Source: Clostridiaceae bacterium Marseille-Q4143
GTDB lineage: Bacteria > Bacillota > Clostridia > Lachnospirales > Lachnospiraceae
Direction: 5' to 3'
Assembly: GCA_018228645.1 (NCBI GenBank)
Contig: CP073693.1
Coordinates: forward strand, 2,676,416 to 2,740,415
Length of the DNA: 64,000 nucleotides
Under the pieces are notes generated by a model. The model was not told the DNA's origin. It searched no databases and worked only from the letters and a program-made list of their open reading frames with translations. Each line of letters opens with the position of its first letter. The first letter of the stretch is position 1. A program made the translations under genes and the position numbers. Positions 41,870-50,162 of the stretch are shown piece after piece.

Positions 41870-43762
41870 ATGGGAGACTTTAAATTAACCACAGTCGAAG
41901 AAATGGAAGCAGCTACCAACCGGCTGCTCGAGACCGGCGCGAAAGTCGGTGCTGATGCATGGCAGATTCGTGTAAAGAATCAGACTCCGCATTGTAAATT
42001 TGGTGAGCAGGGTATCTGCTGCCGTATCTGTGCAATGGGACCGTGCCGTATTACCCCGAAGGCTCCGAGAGGAATCTGCGGATGCGATGTTCATGGTATC
42101 GTAGGACGTAACTACCTGAAATTCACTGCAGGTGGTGCGGCTACTCACTCTGATCACGGACGTGAGATCTGCCATACTCTCTACGCAGCTGATCCGAACG
42201 GCGCTTACAAAGTAAAAGATCCTGATAAACTGATCCGTATCGCAAAAGAGTGGGGCGTAGAGACCGAAGGAAAAGATATCTACGATCTGGCACATGAGAT
42301 GGCAGAACTGGCTCTGATGGAGTATGGTAAACCGTTCGGCGTTCAGAGATGGCTGAAGAGAGCACCGGAGCATACCCAGAAGCTGTGGCATGATGCTGAA
42401 ATCGAGCCGCGGGCAATTGACCGTGAGGTTGCTACTTCCTTACATATGACCCATATGGGATGTTCATCCAAACCGGAAGCACTGGTTCGTCAGTCCTTAA
42501 GAGCAGGTCTGGCTGATGGATGGGGCGGTTCCATGTGTGGTACCGAGTTCTCTGACGTACTGTTCGGAACTCCGAAGCCGATTGATACTGAGGCAAACCT
42601 TGGCGTTATGAACGCTGAGAACGTAAACATCGTAGTACACGGACATGATCCGTCACTGTCTGAGATGGTCTGTGAATATGCAGACGATCCGGAGATGATC
42701 GCTTATGCAAAGAGCATGGGCGCTAAGGGCATCACCGTATCTGGTGTCTGCTGTACTTCCAACGAGGTAGCAATGCGTCGTGGTATTCCGATGGCTGGTA
42801 ACTTCCTGCAGCAGGAGAACGTAGTCTTGACAGGAGCATGTGAGGCTATCGTAGTAGACGTTCAGTGTATCTTCCCGGCACTTGGACCTCTGAGTAAATG
42901 TTTCCACACCAAGTTCATCACCACTTCTCCGATCGCTCAGATGCCGGATTCCGATTACATCCGTTTTGATGTAGGAACCGCAGCAGAGAAGGCAAAACAG
43001 ATCGTTAAGACTGCATGCGAGAACTTCAAGAACCGTAAACCGGAGCTGGTATACATTCCGGATATGAAACAGAAAGCAACCGTTGGTTACTCTCTGGAAG
43101 CTCTTGTAAAAGTACTTGACGGTGTTACTAACAGCCAGGTAGATGTAACCGGAACAACCAAACCGCTTCTTGAGTGTGTTACTTCCGGTGTTATCCGTGG
43201 TGCAGTTGCAATGGTAGGATGTAATAACCCGAAGGTTCGTCCTGATACCGCACATATCGAAATGATGAAAAAACTCATTGCTAACGATATCGTAGTTGTA
43301 GCTTCCGGATGTTCCGCACAGGCTGCTGCAAAAGCAGGTCTGATGGACAAAGCTGCAAAAGATCTCTGCGGTGCTGGCCTGAAACGTGTATGTGAGCTGG
43401 CAGATATCCCGCCTGTACTTCATATGGGATCCTGTGTAGACATCAGCCGTATGATGATTCTGGTATCTGAGCTGGCAAAAGACTCCGGTCTTAAGATTTC
43501 CCAGCTGCCGGTAGTTGGATGTGCTCCGGAGTGGATGTCTGAGAAGGCAGTTTCCATCGGTAACTACGTAGTAGCAACCGGTATCGATACCTTCCTTGGC
43601 GTTGATCCTTATGTATCCGGTTCCAGCGAGATGGGTGAGTGGCTGACCAATGGCGTTCGCGATTGGGTAGAGGCTGCTTACACGGTTGAAACTGATATCG
43701 ATAAGCTGTGTGACAAGATGATCGAGCGTATCGAAGAGAAGAGAACCGCAATCGGAATCTAA
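41870..43762 (+). CDS. acsA: Carbon monoxide dehydrogenase, Ni-Fe-S catalytic subunit
   Basis: AcsA/CooS reduces CO2 to CO for acetyl-CoA synthesis. The 630-residue protein has the N-terminal cysteines of the D and B clusters (CKFGEQGICCRICAMGPCRI) and C-cluster ligands in VHGHDPSLSE, GVCCTSNEV, VGCNNPK, SGCSAQAA and HMGSCVDISR. The ATG at 41870 has AAGGAG upstream. It lies between two cooC copies and is 0.8 kb ahead of acsB, as in the bifunctional CODH/ACS complexes. Confidence 0.97.
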   Translation: MGDFKLTTVEEMEAATNRLLETGAKVGADAWQIRVKNQTPHCKFGEQGICCRICAMGPCRITPKAPRGICGCDVHGIVGRNYLKFTAGGAATHSDHGREICHTLYAADPNGAYKVKDPDKLIRIAKEWGVETEGKDIYDLAHEMAELALMEYGKPFGVQRWLKRAPEHTQKLWHDAEIEPRAIDREVATSLHMTHMGCSSKPEALVRQSLRAGLADGWGGSMCGTEFSDVLFGTPKPIDTEANLGVMNAENVNIVVHGHDPSLSEMVCEYADDPEMIAYAKSMGAKGITVSGVCCTSNEVAMRRGIPMAGNFLQQENVVLTGACEAIVVDVQCIFPALGPLSKCFHTKFITTSPIAQMPDSDYIRFDVGTAAEKAKQIVKTACENFKNRKPELVYIPDMKQKATVGYSLEALVKVLDGVTNSQVDVTGTTKPLLECVTSGVIRGAVAMVGCNNPKVRPDTAHIEMMKKLIANDIVVVASGCSAQAAAKAGLMDKAAKDLCGAGLKRVCELADIPPVLHMGSCVDISRMMILVSELAKDSGLKISQLPVVGCAPEWMSEKAVSIGNYVVATGIDTFLGVDPYVSGSSEMGEWLTNGVRDWVEAAYTVETDIDKLCDKMIERIEEKRTAIGI

Positions 43763-43806
43763 TCCGGATAAGAAAGTAAATTGATATAAGACCGGAGGGA
43801 AAGACA

Positions 43807-44574
43807 TTGAAGATAGCAATTACCGGAAAAGGCGGCGTTGGAAAGACGACCTTTGCGGCCACACTTGCGAGATTATATGCGGAAGAGGGACGCACCGTTC
43901 TGGCAGCTGACGTAGACCCGGATGCCAATCTGGGACTGGCGCTTGGATTTCCGGAAGAGGTGTTGGACTCCATTATCCCCATCAGTAAGATGAGAAAACT
44001 GGTGGAGGAGCGTACAGGAGCCGGACCGGATAATCAGATGTATAAACTGAACCCGAAGGTGGATGATATTCCTGATACATACAGCAAAACCTATAATGGC
44101 GTGAAGCTCCTGCTGCTGGGCACGGTGGAAACCGGCGGCGGCGGGTGCGTCTGCCCGGAGCATGTGATGCTGAGAAGAATCATCAGCCACCTGATGCTGA
44201 GAAGCAAAGATGTAGTAATCATGGATATGGAGGCCGGTCTGGAGCATCTGGGCAGAGGTACCTGTGAATCTATGGAGCAGTTCATCGTTGTGATTGAGCC
44301 GGGAGCCAGAAGCGTTCAGACCTATAAGAATGTAAAACGTCTGGCAGCAGATCTGGGAATCCGTCAGGTGCGCGTAGTCGCAAATAAAGTCCGAAGCGCT
44401 GAGGACGAGGAGTTCGTTCGTTCCAAGATTCCGGCAGAGGATTTACTGGGATTCATTCATTATAATACAGAGGTAATTGACGCGGATCGTCAGGGAAAAG
44501 CTCCCTATGATGTAAGTCAGTCCGCGACAGATGAGATTCGGAAAATCAAAGCGATTCTCGATGAGTCAAAATAA
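43807..44574 (+). CDS. acsF: CooC/AcsF-type nickel-insertion ATPase (second copy)
   Basis: A 255-residue paralogue of the upstream CooC with P-loop GKGGVGKTT (residues 7-15), DVDPDANLGLAL and the CxC pair in GGGCVCPEH near residue 118. The start is a TTG with GGAGGG 7 nt upstream; no alternative start fits. Its position directly before acsB suggests that it matures ACS (AcsF), while the first copy serves CODH; this division is inference. Confidence 0.92.
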   Translation: MKIAITGKGGVGKTTFAATLARLYAEEGRTVLAADVDPDANLGLALGFPEEVLDSIIPISKMRKLVEERTGAGPDNQMYKLNPKVDDIPDTYSKTYNGVKLLLLGTVETGGGGCVCPEHVMLRRIISHLMLRSKDVVIMDMEAGLEHLGRGTCESMEQFIVVIEPGARSVQTYKNVKRLAADLGIRQVRVVANKVRSAEDEEFVRSKIPAEDLLGFIHYNTEVIDADRQGKAPYDVSQSATDEIRKIKAILDESK

Positions 44575-44593
44575 ATTTTGGAGGTATAATACC

Positions 44594-46723
44594 GTGACAC
44601 TTTTTGATAGAGTATTCAGCGGAAATGATGCAGTTTATGGTTTAACTGAAGCTGCCATCAACAATGCAATTGCGCAGTACGGCGCAGATCAGGCGGTATC
44701 TTTTCCGCATACCGCATACAGCCTTCCGTGCTACTATGCAGTAACCGGAACCAAGGTTGCTAATCTTGGAGAATTAAAAGAAGCTCTTGGCGTTGTAAAA
44801 ACTCTCATGACCAGAGAGCAGAAACTGAATGATGCGTTCATGAGCGGTGTTGCTACTGCACTTTGCGCAGAGTTCATCGAGGTTCTGAAATACATCAATG
44901 GTGCAGAACCGTATGCAGAGCCGTATTACGGACATCTGGCAGATGCCATTATCCGTGAGCTTGGTGTACCGCTGGTAACCGGAGATATCCCGGGTGTAGC
45001 AGTTATTCTTGGAAAAGCTCCGAGCAACGAAGAAGCAGTAGAGCTTGTTAAGAGCTATCAGGCACAGGGTATTCTGGTAACTCTGGTTGGTGATGTGATC
45101 GACCAGTGTGTAGAAGCTGGACTGAATATGGGATATGCACTTCGTATCGTACCGCTTGGCAAAGATGTGACTTCTGTAATCCATGTTGTATCCGTAGCAC
45201 TTCGTGCAGCTCTGATCTTCGGTAACGTAACACCGGGTGATGCAGGCGCTCTGATGAAATACACCATGGATCGTGTACCGGCATTCGTAAACGCATTCAA
45301 ACCGCTGGATGACGTAGTAGTAGCTTGCGGTGCAGGCGCTATCGCACTTGGTTTCCCGGTAGTTACCAACGAGACCGAGAACATCTTCCGTGTGCCGAAG
45401 AGCCTGATCGTTCAGGAAGACGTATCCAAATTCAACGCTACCTCTCTTGAGGCACGTGACATTAAGATTAAGATTACCAAGATTGATATCCCGGTATCCT
45501 TCGCATCTGCATTCGAGGGCGAGATCATCCGTAGAGGTGATATGCAGGTTGAGTTCGACGGTTCCAGAAAAGACTGCTTCGAGCTGGTTTGCACCAAAGA
45601 CGCAAGCGAGGTTGAGGATCACAAGTTCACTCTCATCGGACCGGACTTCGATCAGATGGAAGTAGGAAGCAAACAGCAGATCGCTTACATCGTAGATGTA
45701 GCCGGAAAGAACATGCAGTCCGACTTCGAGCCGGTATTCGAGCGTAAATTCCACAGCTATGTAAACTGTGTAGAGGGTGTTATGCATACTGGACAGCGTG
45801 ATATGATCCGTATCCGTGTCAGCAAATCTACCTTCGAGGCTGGTTTCCGTGCAAAAGACCTTGCAGAAGTTCTGTACGCAAACATTAAGAACGAGTTTGA
45901 CGCAGTAGTAGATAAATGTGCAGTTACCATCGTAACTGATGAAGCAGAGTGTACCAGACTTCGTCATGAGCTGGCTATCCCGGCATATGACCGTCGTGAC
46001 GAGCGTCTGACTTCTCTGACAGACGAATCCGTACCGGTATATTACAGCTGTATCATGTGTCAGGCATTCTCCCCGAGCCATGTATGTGTAGTAACTCCGG
46101 AGAGACTTGGACTTTGCGGTGCTGTTTCATGGCTGGATGCAAAAGCAACCAACGAGCTGGATCCGCAGGGACCGTGTCAGGTAATCACCAAAGAGAGAGT
46201 TATCGATGAGAACCTTGGACGTTATGAGGATGTTGATGAAGCAGTTGCTAAATTCTCACAGGGTGCTCTGGAGCACGTTACTCTGTACTCCATCATGGAA
46301 GACCCGATGACATCCTGTGGATGCTTCGAGTGTATCTGTGGTATCGAGCCGTTCTCCAACGGTGTTATCATTACCAACCGTGAGTACACTGGAATGACTC
46401 CTCTGGGAATGACCTTCGGTGAGCTGGCATCCATGACCGGTGGTGGAGTTCAGACTCCTGGATTCATGGGACATGGAAAACACTTCATTTCTTCCAAGAA
46501 GTTCATGAAGGCCGAGGGTGGTATCGAGCGTATCGTATGGATGCCGAAAGAGCTGAAAGAGCAGGTTGCTGAGAGAGTAAACAAGACCGCACAGGAATTG
46601 TACGGAATTGAGAACTTCTGCGATATGATCGGTGATGAGACCATCGCAACTGATCCGGAAGCACTGCTTGAGTTCCTGACCGAGAAAGGTCATCCGGCAC
46701 TCGGCATGGACCCGATGATGTAA
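44594..46723 (+). CDS. acsB: Acetyl-CoA synthase (ACS subunit, CO-methylating)
   Basis: AcsB condenses CO, a methyl group and CoA into acetyl-CoA at the Ni-Ni-[4Fe-4S] A-cluster. The 709-residue protein shows the A-cluster ligands: CIMCQAFSPSHVC with GLCGAVSW (about residues 487-510), and CGC in TSCGCFECICG (about 574), followed by TPLGMTFGELASMTGGG. The start is the GTG at 44594 with GGAGG 9 nt upstream; the longer frame runs into acsF. A hairpin with T-tract follows, which may reduce read-through. Confidence 0.97.
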   Translation: MTLFDRVFSGNDAVYGLTEAAINNAIAQYGADQAVSFPHTAYSLPCYYAVTGTKVANLGELKEALGVVKTLMTREQKLNDAFMSGVATALCAEFIEVLKYINGAEPYAEPYYGHLADAIIRELGVPLVTGDIPGVAVILGKAPSNEEAVELVKSYQAQGILVTLVGDVIDQCVEAGLNMGYALRIVPLGKDVTSVIHVVSVALRAALIFGNVTPGDAGALMKYTMDRVPAFVNAFKPLDDVVVACGAGAIALGFPVVTNETENIFRVPKSLIVQEDVSKFNATSLEARDIKIKITKIDIPVSFASAFEGEIIRRGDMQVEFDGSRKDCFELVCTKDASEVEDHKFTLIGPDFDQMEVGSKQQIAYIVDVAGKNMQSDFEPVFERKFHSYVNCVEGVMHTGQRDMIRIRVSKSTFEAGFRAKDLAEVLYANIKNEFDAVVDKCAVTIVTDEAECTRLRHELAIPAYDRRDERLTSLTDESVPVYYSCIMCQAFSPSHVCVVTPERLGLCGAVSWLDAKATNELDPQGPCQVITKERVIDENLGRYEDVDEAVAKFSQGALEHVTLYSIMEDPMTSCGCFECICGIEPFSNGVIITNREYTGMTPLGMTFGELASMTGGGVQTPGFMGHGKHFISSKKFMKAEGGIERIVWMPKELKEQVAERVNKTAQELYGIENFCDMIGDETIATDPEALLEFLTEKGHPALGMDPMM

Positions 46724-46779
46724 TTAGAAGGCGGAAAATCAAGCACGAGCGTGGCGAGTATTTGATTTTACCCAATTTT

Positions 46780-46809
46780 GGGCACCCTGCATAGCAGGGT
46801 TGCCCTTTT
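46780..46809 (+). terminator. Terminator or attenuator between acsB and acsD
   Basis: GGGCA-CCCTGC pairs with GCAGGG-TTGCCC around an ATA loop, followed by TTTT. Since acsDC follow in the same direction, it may be a partial terminator. Confidence 0.8.
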
Positions 46810-46825
46810 GGAATGCATAAAACTC

Positions 46826-46853
46826 TTTACGAAAAGGAGTTTTATGGTATAAT
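46826..46853 (+). promoter_or_regulatory. Possible internal promoter for acsDC
   Basis: A perfect TATAAT (46848-46853) is 16 bp after TTTACG (46826-46831), downstream of the acsB hairpin. It would let acsD and later genes be made separately. Confidence 0.55.
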
Positions 46854-46896
46854 ATAGTATTTGTGTGATATATTTTTTTGAGGAGGAGAATTACCA

Positions 46897-47838
46897 ATGC
46901 CATTCAATGGAAAATCAGGAAAATTCAACGCTTCCATCAATGCAGTTGAAGTAGGCTGCGGCGAGAAAGCAATCAAAATTGGCGGCGAGAATGTATTACC
47001 TTTCTATACATTTGATGCACCGATTGAGAACGCACCGAAAGTTGGTGTTATGATCACAGACCTCGGTCTGGACAACGAGCCGGAAGGTGTAAAAGCATAC
47101 TATGCTGGATGCAGCACCATGGGCGAGATCGCTAAGAAAGCATCTGAGATGCCGGGTGCAGATTTCGTATGTCTGAGACTGATCGGAGCTGATCCGAACG
47201 GAGCAAACAAATCTACAGAAGAATGCATGGAGATCGTAAAAGAGGTCATTGACGCCATCGATGTACCGCTTGTAATCGAGGGATGCAAGAATGTAGCAAA
47301 AGATACTGAGCTTCTGTCCAAAGCTGCTGATGTAGCTCAGGGCAAAAATGTCATCATCCTGTCCGCAAGAGAGGAAGATTACAAAGGTATCGGTGCAGCA
47401 GCAGGTCTGGCTTACAATCAGAAAGTCGGCGCTGAGTCTGCAGTAGATATCAACCTTGCAAAACAGCTGAACGTGCTGATCACCCAGCTGGGTGTACAGC
47501 CGGCAAATATTGTCATGAACGTAGGTACCGCAGCAGTTGGATACGGTTTTGAGTACGTAGTTTCTACGATGGACCGTGTAAAAGCTGCAGCACTTTCCCA
47601 GAACGACGCACAGTTACAGATGCCGATCATTACTCCGGTAGCAGAGGAAGCATGGAACGTAAAAGAGGCTATGGCTTCTGAAGAAGATATGCCTGAGTGG
47701 GGTCCGGTTGAGCAGCGTGGTATCGATATGGAAGTTTCCACAGCCGCTTCCGTACTGGCTTGTGGTTCCAATGCTGTAATCGTGAAACATCCGGTTACCG
47801 TTGCCACCATCTCCAAAATGATCAAAGAACTGATGTAA
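46897..47838 (+). CDS. acsD: Corrinoid iron-sulfur protein, small subunit
   Basis: AcsD is the small (delta) subunit of the CFeSP that carries the methyl group to acetyl-CoA synthase. The 313-residue TIM-barrel protein has INAVEVGCGEKAIKIGGENV, FYTFDAPIENAP, RLIGADPNG and the C-terminal CGSNAVIVKHP typical of AcsD/CdhD. AGGAGG precedes the ATG. It is followed by acsC after 25 bp. Confidence 0.96.
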   Translation: MPFNGKSGKFNASINAVEVGCGEKAIKIGGENVLPFYTFDAPIENAPKVGVMITDLGLDNEPEGVKAYYAGCSTMGEIAKKASEMPGADFVCLRLIGADPNGANKSTEECMEIVKEVIDAIDVPLVIEGCKNVAKDTELLSKAADVAQGKNVIILSAREEDYKGIGAAAGLAYNQKVGAESAVDINLAKQLNVLITQLGVQPANIVMNVGTAAVGYGFEYVVSTMDRVKAAALSQNDAQLQMPIITPVAEEAWNVKEAMASEEDMPEWGPVEQRGIDMEVSTAASVLACGSNAVIVKHPVTVATISKMIKELM

Positions 47839-47863
47839 TTGTGGTAAGGAGGGAAATAAGACA

Positions 47864-49210
47864 ATGGCATTAAAAGGCTTAGATATCTTTAAAATGACAC
47901 CAAAAACAAACTGTAAAGAGTGCGGAAGCCCGACCTGTATGGCATTTTCCATGAAGGTTGCTCAGGGTGCTGTAGACATTTCCAAATGTCCGCATATGTC
48001 CGCTGAAGCTCTTGCAACTCTGTCTGAGGCAACTGCACCGCCTATGAAATCCATCAAAGTTGGTACCGGCGACGCAGAGTACACCCTTGGTGGTGAGACT
48101 GTACTGTTCAGACATGAGAAAACCTATGTTAGCAAACCTAGATTCGCTGTACGCATCACTCCGGATATGGATGCAGATGCTGTGCTTGCAGCAGTTAACA
48201 AAGTTGACTATGACCGTATCGGTGAGAGAATGCATGCAGAGATGGTATTCGTTGAGTATACCGGAGATGCAGCTGCTTACGCTGAGACGGTAAAACATGT
48301 GACCGGTATTGGCAAAACCATCGTTCTGGAGTGCGCTGATGCAGAAGCAGCAAAAGCAGCTCTGGAAGTATGCAAAGCTGAGAAACCGATCCTTGATGGA
48401 GCAAACGCTTCCAACTACGCTGAGATGGTTGAAGTAGCAAAAGCAGCAGGTGCTGTTCTGGGTGTATCCGGAGCATCTCTGGACGAGCTGTATGATACTA
48501 CCGCAGCAATTGAGAAGCTTGGCTATAAAGAGCTGGTTCTGAATACGACCGGTGCAACGATCAAAGAGACCTTCGCTAATACCGTTCAGGTAAGACGCGC
48601 ATGTCTGGACAAGAACCCGGACAGAACCTGTGGATATCCGTCCCTGGTAAATCTGGCAAAACTTGCTCCGGCAGATGAGGCTATGCAGACTGCACTGGCT
48701 TCCCTGTTTGTTCTGAAATATGGTTCCATCATCGTTATGGATACCATGAACTACGCAGAGGCACTTCCGCTGTATGGTTTAAGACAGAACGTATACACCG
48801 ATCCGCAGAAGCCGATGAAGGTAGAGCCGGGTATCTATCCGCTGAATGGCGGAGATGAGAACTCCGTAGTTCTGACTACCGTTGACTTCGCACTTACATA
48901 CTTCGTTGTATCCGGTGAGCTGGAGCGTTCCGGTGTTCCGTGTAACCTGGTTATCAACGATGCAGGCGGACTTTCTGTACTGACTTCCTGGGCTGCAGGT
49001 AAATTCTCCTCTACTTCTATCTCTAAATTCATCATTGAGAACGTAGAGCCGAAGATCAAATGCAGAAAACTGGTTATCCCGGGTAAGGTAGCAGTCTTAA
49101 AGGGCGATCTGGAAGCAAAACTTCCGGGTTGGGAGATTATCGTAGCTCCGAACGAAGCTGTACAGCTTGTAAAATTCCTGAAGGATATGAAAGCAAACGG
49201 CGAAATCTAG
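47864..49210 (+). CDS. acsC: Corrinoid iron-sulfur protein, large subunit
   Basis: AcsC is the large (gamma) subunit of the CFeSP; it holds the [4Fe-4S] cluster and the cobamide. The N-terminal cluster domain has Cys17, Cys20, Cys25 and Cys42 (TNCKECGSPTC ... SKCPHMS). The TIM barrel and the C-terminal B12-binding domain (NLVINDAGGLSVLTSWAAG) are intact at 448 residues. It is followed by a hairpin and acsE. Confidence 0.96.
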   Translation: MALKGLDIFKMTPKTNCKECGSPTCMAFSMKVAQGAVDISKCPHMSAEALATLSEATAPPMKSIKVGTGDAEYTLGGETVLFRHEKTYVSKPRFAVRITPDMDADAVLAAVNKVDYDRIGERMHAEMVFVEYTGDAAAYAETVKHVTGIGKTIVLECADAEAAKAALEVCKAEKPILDGANASNYAEMVEVAKAAGAVLGVSGASLDELYDTTAAIEKLGYKELVLNTTGATIKETFANTVQVRRACLDKNPDRTCGYPSLVNLAKLAPADEAMQTALASLFVLKYGSIIVMDTMNYAEALPLYGLRQNVYTDPQKPMKVEPGIYPLNGGDENSVVLTTVDFALTYFVVSGELERSGVPCNLVINDAGGLSVLTSWAAGKFSSTSISKFIIENVEPKIKCRKLVIPGKVAVLKGDLEAKLPGWEIIVAPNEAVQLVKFLKDMKANGEI

Positions 49211-49221
49211 AATAGATACGA

Positions 49222-49241
49222 CTGCCGGTTTTAACCGGCAG
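49222..49241 (+). promoter_or_regulatory. Intercistronic hairpin between acsC and acsE
   Basis: A perfect 9-bp stem, CTGCCGGTT / AACCGGCAG, encloses TT. There is no T-tract, so it is more likely an mRNA stability or processing element than a terminator. Confidence 0.6.
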
Positions 49242-49274
49242 CCGCAAATAATATAATCAAAGGAGATTACTACC

Positions 49275-50060
49275 ATGGCAAAATTCATTACGATTGGTGA
49301 AAGACTTTCCACTACTGCTCCGGCAGTCAACAAGGCTTTTCTTGAGAGAGATCCGGAGCCGATTCTGAAAAGAGCAAAACAGCAGCTGGATGCAGGTGCT
49401 ACCTATCTTGACGTAAACATCGGACCGGCTGAGTCCTATGGTGAGGATCTGATGAAATGGGCAGTTCAGTTACTGCAGGGCGAGTTCGACAACGTTCCGC
49501 TGGCATTGGATACTTCCAACAAAGCAGCTATCGAGGCTGGTATCTCTGTTTACAATCGTTCCAAAGGAAAACCGATCGTAAACTCTGCAGACGCAGCAGG
49601 AAGAATTGAGAACATCGATCTGGCTGCAGCAAACGATGCAATCGTTATCGCTCTCTGCAACGGCGAAGGAATCGCAAAAGACAACGACGAGCGTATGGGA
49701 TATTGCCAGATGCTTCTTGAAAGAGGTATGGAGCATGGTATGGAAGCAGAGGACATGTGGTTTGACCCGTTATTCCTGGTTATCAAAGGAATGCAGGACA
49801 AACAGATGCAGGTTCTTGAGGCAATCAAGATGTTCAGCGATATGGGTCTGAACACTACCGGTGGTCTGTCCAACAACTCCAACGGTATGCCGAAACACAT
49901 CCGTCCGATTATGGACTCCGCTATGGTAGCTATGGCTATGATGTGTGGTCTGACTTCCGCAATCGTTAACCCGAATGATCTTCGTCTTATGGAGACCATC
50001 AAATCCTGTGATATTATTAAGAACAACACTCTGTACGCAGATTCCTATCTGGAGATCTAA
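49275..50060 (+). CDS. acsE: Methyltetrahydrofolate:corrinoid protein methyltransferase
   Basis: AcsE moves the methyl group from methyl-THF to Co(I) of the CFeSP. The 261-residue pterin-binding TIM barrel has the expected length and motifs: LDVNIGPAESYGEDLMKW, LDTSNKAAIEAGI, GKPIVNSADAAGR and GGLSNNSNGMP. AAAGGAG precedes the ATG. It stands between two intercistronic hairpins. Confidence 0.96.
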   Translation: MAKFITIGERLSTTAPAVNKAFLERDPEPILKRAKQQLDAGATYLDVNIGPAESYGEDLMKWAVQLLQGEFDNVPLALDTSNKAAIEAGISVYNRSKGKPIVNSADAAGRIENIDLAAANDAIVIALCNGEGIAKDNDERMGYCQMLLERGMEHGMEAEDMWFDPLFLVIKGMQDKQMQVLEAIKMFSDMGLNTTGGLSNNSNGMPKHIRPIMDSAMVAMAMMCGLTSAIVNPNDLRLMETIKSCDIIKNNTLYADSYLEI

Positions 50061-50077
50061 TAATCAGAGCGATTTTG

Positions 50078-50109
50078 CAATACTGTCAGTGTTTTCACTG
50101 GCAGTATTG
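50078..50109 (+). promoter_or_regulatory. Intercistronic hairpin between acsE and acsV
   Basis: CAATACTGTCAGTG pairs with CACTGGCAGTATTG (one T-G pair) around a TTTT loop. No T-tract follows. It is a likely stability element or weak attenuator. Confidence 0.6.
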
Positions 50110-50162
50110 TGCTATATGGGAAAATACAAAACCTGAAAACCCAGTTTATGGAGAAAAAGATT

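Noticed and set aside
44774..46081. 435-codon ORF antisense to acsB
   Set aside because: Product is Cys/His/Tyr-rich nonsense; it arises from the strong codon bias of acsB. The same holds for other long antisense frames (3903-5024, 42653-43819, 52765-54012).
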